Shown here one piece after another: positions 7,167 through 7,663 of a DNA stretch of 7,663 bases. The notes below the pieces were generated by a model. It saw only the letters and a program-made list of their open reading frames with translations. It did no database searches and was not told where the DNA came from. The DNA is taken from positions 1 through 7,663 of the forward strand of contig CANTGP010000136.1 of assembly GCA_947653315.1 (NCBI GenBank), in the 5' to 3' direction. This DNA is from an uncultured Lachnospiraceae bacterium. GTDB taxonomy: Bacteria; Bacillota; Clostridia; Lachnospirales; Lachnospiraceae. Position numbers and translations under genes: made by a program. Every line of letters begins with the position of its first letter. The first letter of the stretch is position 1.

Positions 7167-7240
7167 AATAAAACCTCCTTTGAAATTTAAAAAATTTGTA
7201 ATTTATCCGACCGTCAACTTTTTGTTTCCTGTCGTTCGTG

Positions 7241-7273
7241 TAACTTTAATTTAATTATATTTAACTTTAATTT
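7241..7273. repeat. Two 12-bp direct repeats flanking the putative -10 box
   Basis: TAACTTTAATTT occurs on the plus strand at 7241-7252 and again exactly at 7262-7273. The spacing is 21 bases, close to two helical turns, and the copies bracket the TATAAT at 7254-7259. Such an arrangement could let a dimeric regulator contact both copies on one face of the DNA. The AT-rich background makes chance repeats more likely, so this is only a candidate operator. Confidence 0.45.
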
Positions 7274-7281
7274 TTAATCAT
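7254..7281 (-). promoter_or_regulatory. Candidate sigma-A promoter for the operon
   Basis: On the minus strand a perfect TATAAT lies at 7254-7259. Sixteen bases upstream is ATGATT (7276-7281), matching the -35 consensus at only three of six positions. Transcription would start near 7247, giving a leader of about 80 bases. A weak -35 with a perfect -10 fits an activator-dependent promoter. In this AT-rich DNA the -10 match alone could be chance. Confidence 0.35.
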
Positions 7282-7422
7282 CACTTATTCTTGCTTTTAA
7301 TCACTAATTATTGTTATTTTTATTCATTTCTTCTATTTATACAATTTCAAGTCTTTGATTTTGTATAATATGCACAAACCAATATCGGTTGTTTTCGTCG
7401 TTTTTCCTCTTTTTCTTATTTT

Positions 7423-7453
7423 TAAGTTATTTTTTAACTTACACTTTAACTTA
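7423..7453. repeat. AT hairpin and repeated TTTAACTTA motif
   Basis: TAAGTTA (7423-7429) pairs with TAACTTA (7435-7441) around a 5-base loop. TTTAACTTA occurs at 7433-7441 and again at 7445-7453, 12 bases apart. The same TAACTT core is found in the promoter-proximal repeats at 7241 and 7262. The stem is A/T except for one G-C pair and too weak to be a terminator without other evidence. Confidence 0.4.
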
Positions 7454-7579
7454 TTTCATTTTCTCAATTTCCTTTGGGGTTTTCTTTGCCCGCTTATCCT
7501 TAGAGCTTTCCTTATAGGTGCGGAAGTTTACCGTATGCGTCTTTTTTGCGCCTGAAAGGAAGAATATGAGTGACAACAT
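7451..7579 (-). CDS. Small basic open frame or gene remnant, 42 residues, doubtful
   Basis: A minus-strand frame runs from ATG 7579 to TAA 7451. The product starts MLSLIFFLSGAKKTH and has a lysine-rich, charged end (TPKEIEKMK). Two things suggest coding: the composition of 7454-7560 is clearly richer in G and C than the spacer after it, and codon third positions in the lysine-rich part are about half G or C. Against it, no ribosome site precedes the ATG, and a TGA stands directly before it in the same frame. It could be the C-terminal end of an upstream gene broken by a stop, or chance. I do not recognise the protein. Confidence 0.22.
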   Translation of the reverse strand: MLSLIFFLSGAKKTHTVNFRTYKESSKDKRAKKTPKEIEKMK

Positions 7580-7613
7580 TCAGACCAACACAAACAGTAA
7601 CAGTTCAACCTGA
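7566..7613 (+). CDS. Possible 15-residue peptide frame, divergent, doubtful
   Basis: The plus strand reads ATG at 7566 with AAAGGAAG (7556-7563, three bases before the ATG) upstream, then MSDNIQTNTNSNSST and TGA (7611-7613). An ATG follows directly at 7614 in the same frame, which stays open to the window end. The Asn/Ser/Thr-rich start resembles a natural N-terminus, so this could be a leader peptide or the beginning of a divergent gene with an early stop. It overlaps the minus-strand frame at 7451-7579; at most one is likely real. Confidence 0.18.
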   Translation: MSDNIQTNTNSNSST

Positions 7614-7618
7614 ATGTT
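7575..7618. repeat. 9-bp inverted repeat near the right end
   Basis: AACATTCAG (7575-7583) and CTGAATGTT (7610-7618) are perfect inverted copies with 26 bases between them. On the plus strand the right arm covers the stop codon of the 15-residue frame; on the minus strand the left arm covers the ATG of the 42-residue frame. It may be an operator or an RNA stem; neither strand has a T-tract after it that fits a terminator. Confidence 0.5.
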
Positions 7619-7663
7619 ATGTTGGGGGGCGGACGCACGGGAGGGATTTTTTGGCGGGGCGGC

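Larger units (their letters stand above)
7167..7450 (-). promoter_or_regulatory. AT-rich promoter and leader region of the operon
   Basis: This stretch of 284 bases has no credible gene and is much richer in A and T than the genes. On the minus strand it ends in AAAGGAGG (7174-7181) before the lipoprotein ATG, preceded by an AAATTT-TTT-AAATTT palindrome (7183-7197). It also holds a perfect TATAAT (7254-7259), paired 12-bp direct repeats, several TAACTT motifs and a short AT hairpin (7423-7441), each listed below. No regulator gene and no clear catabolite repression (cre) box is seen. Regulation by a sugar-responsive repressor or activator is likely for such operons, but no operator can be named from sequence alone. 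Confidence 0.6.

Noticed and set aside
7189..7217. Possible promoter from TTGACG (7212-7217, minus strand)
   Set aside because: The -35 match is good (five of six), but at 17-19 bases only T-rich sixmers with poor -10 match follow, and the start would fall on the ribosome site.
7364..7369. Perfect TATAAT on the plus strand as a divergent promoter
   Set aside because: No -35-like sequence at 16-18 bases, and no secure divergent gene to drive; expected by chance in such AT-rich DNA.
7381..7410. Possible cre or LacI-type operator around TTTTCGTCGTTTTT
   Set aside because: The CG-centred symmetry is partial and it does not fit the cre consensus; too weak to list as a site.
7355..7555. Hydrophobic 66-codon plus-strand frame in the upstream region
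   Set aside because: Its Phe/Leu richness comes from T-rich DNA. There is no ribosome site, and it overlaps the more gene-like minus-strand zone.
1..7663. CRISPR array, tRNA, rRNA, insertion sequence or phage element
   Set aside because: No regularly spaced long repeats, no cloverleaf, no transposase or terminal repeats were seen; the window is an ordinary metabolic operon with flanks.

Overview
This window holds one co-directional operon on the minus strand, read from high to low coordinates. It is a beta-1,4-manno-oligosaccharide uptake and phosphorolysis cluster. The order is: lipoprotein sugar-binding protein (5691-7166), two ABC sugar permeases (4533-5549 and 3683-4531), a cellobiose 2-epimerase-type AGE-fold enzyme (2461-3645), a GH130 4-O-beta-mannosyl-glucose phosphorylase (1296-2480) and a second GH130 resembling beta-1,4-manno-oligosaccharide phosphorylase (117-1139). 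A hairpin plus T-tract (55-101) closes the operon. The gene content, the strong AAAGGAGG ribosome sites, the Gram-positive lipobox and the mid-range GC of genes beside AT-rich spacers all point to a gut or rumen Firmicute of the Lachnospiraceae/Ruminococcaceae type. I cannot name the species from the sequence.

Inferred pathway: the lipoprotein and the two permeases import short beta-mannosides. The second GH130 (117-1139) shortens manno-oligosaccharides with phosphate, releasing alpha-mannose 1-phosphate. The epimerase converts the remaining mannobiose to mannosyl-glucose. The first GH130 (1296-2480) cleaves that to mannose 1-phosphate and glucose. No ABC ATPase, endo-mannanase, alpha-galactosidase, phosphomannomutase or regulator is visible. 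The ATPase is probably a shared one encoded elsewhere, as is usual for this transporter family.

Region by region: 1-54 is a GC-rich nested inverted repeat beyond the terminator. 1140-1295 is a purine-rich (minus strand) spacer with a 10-bp tandem repeat. 5550-5690 is a spacer with two strong hairpins and no T-tract, probably setting a high ratio of binding protein to permease. 7167-7450 is a very AT-rich promoter region with repeated TAACTT motifs. 7451-7663 has a different, more gene-like composition, but only two tiny, doubtful open frames and a G-rich end.

I see no previously undescribed system here. The operon type is known, and the most unexplained sequence is the right-hand 215 bases and the small repeats in the spacers.
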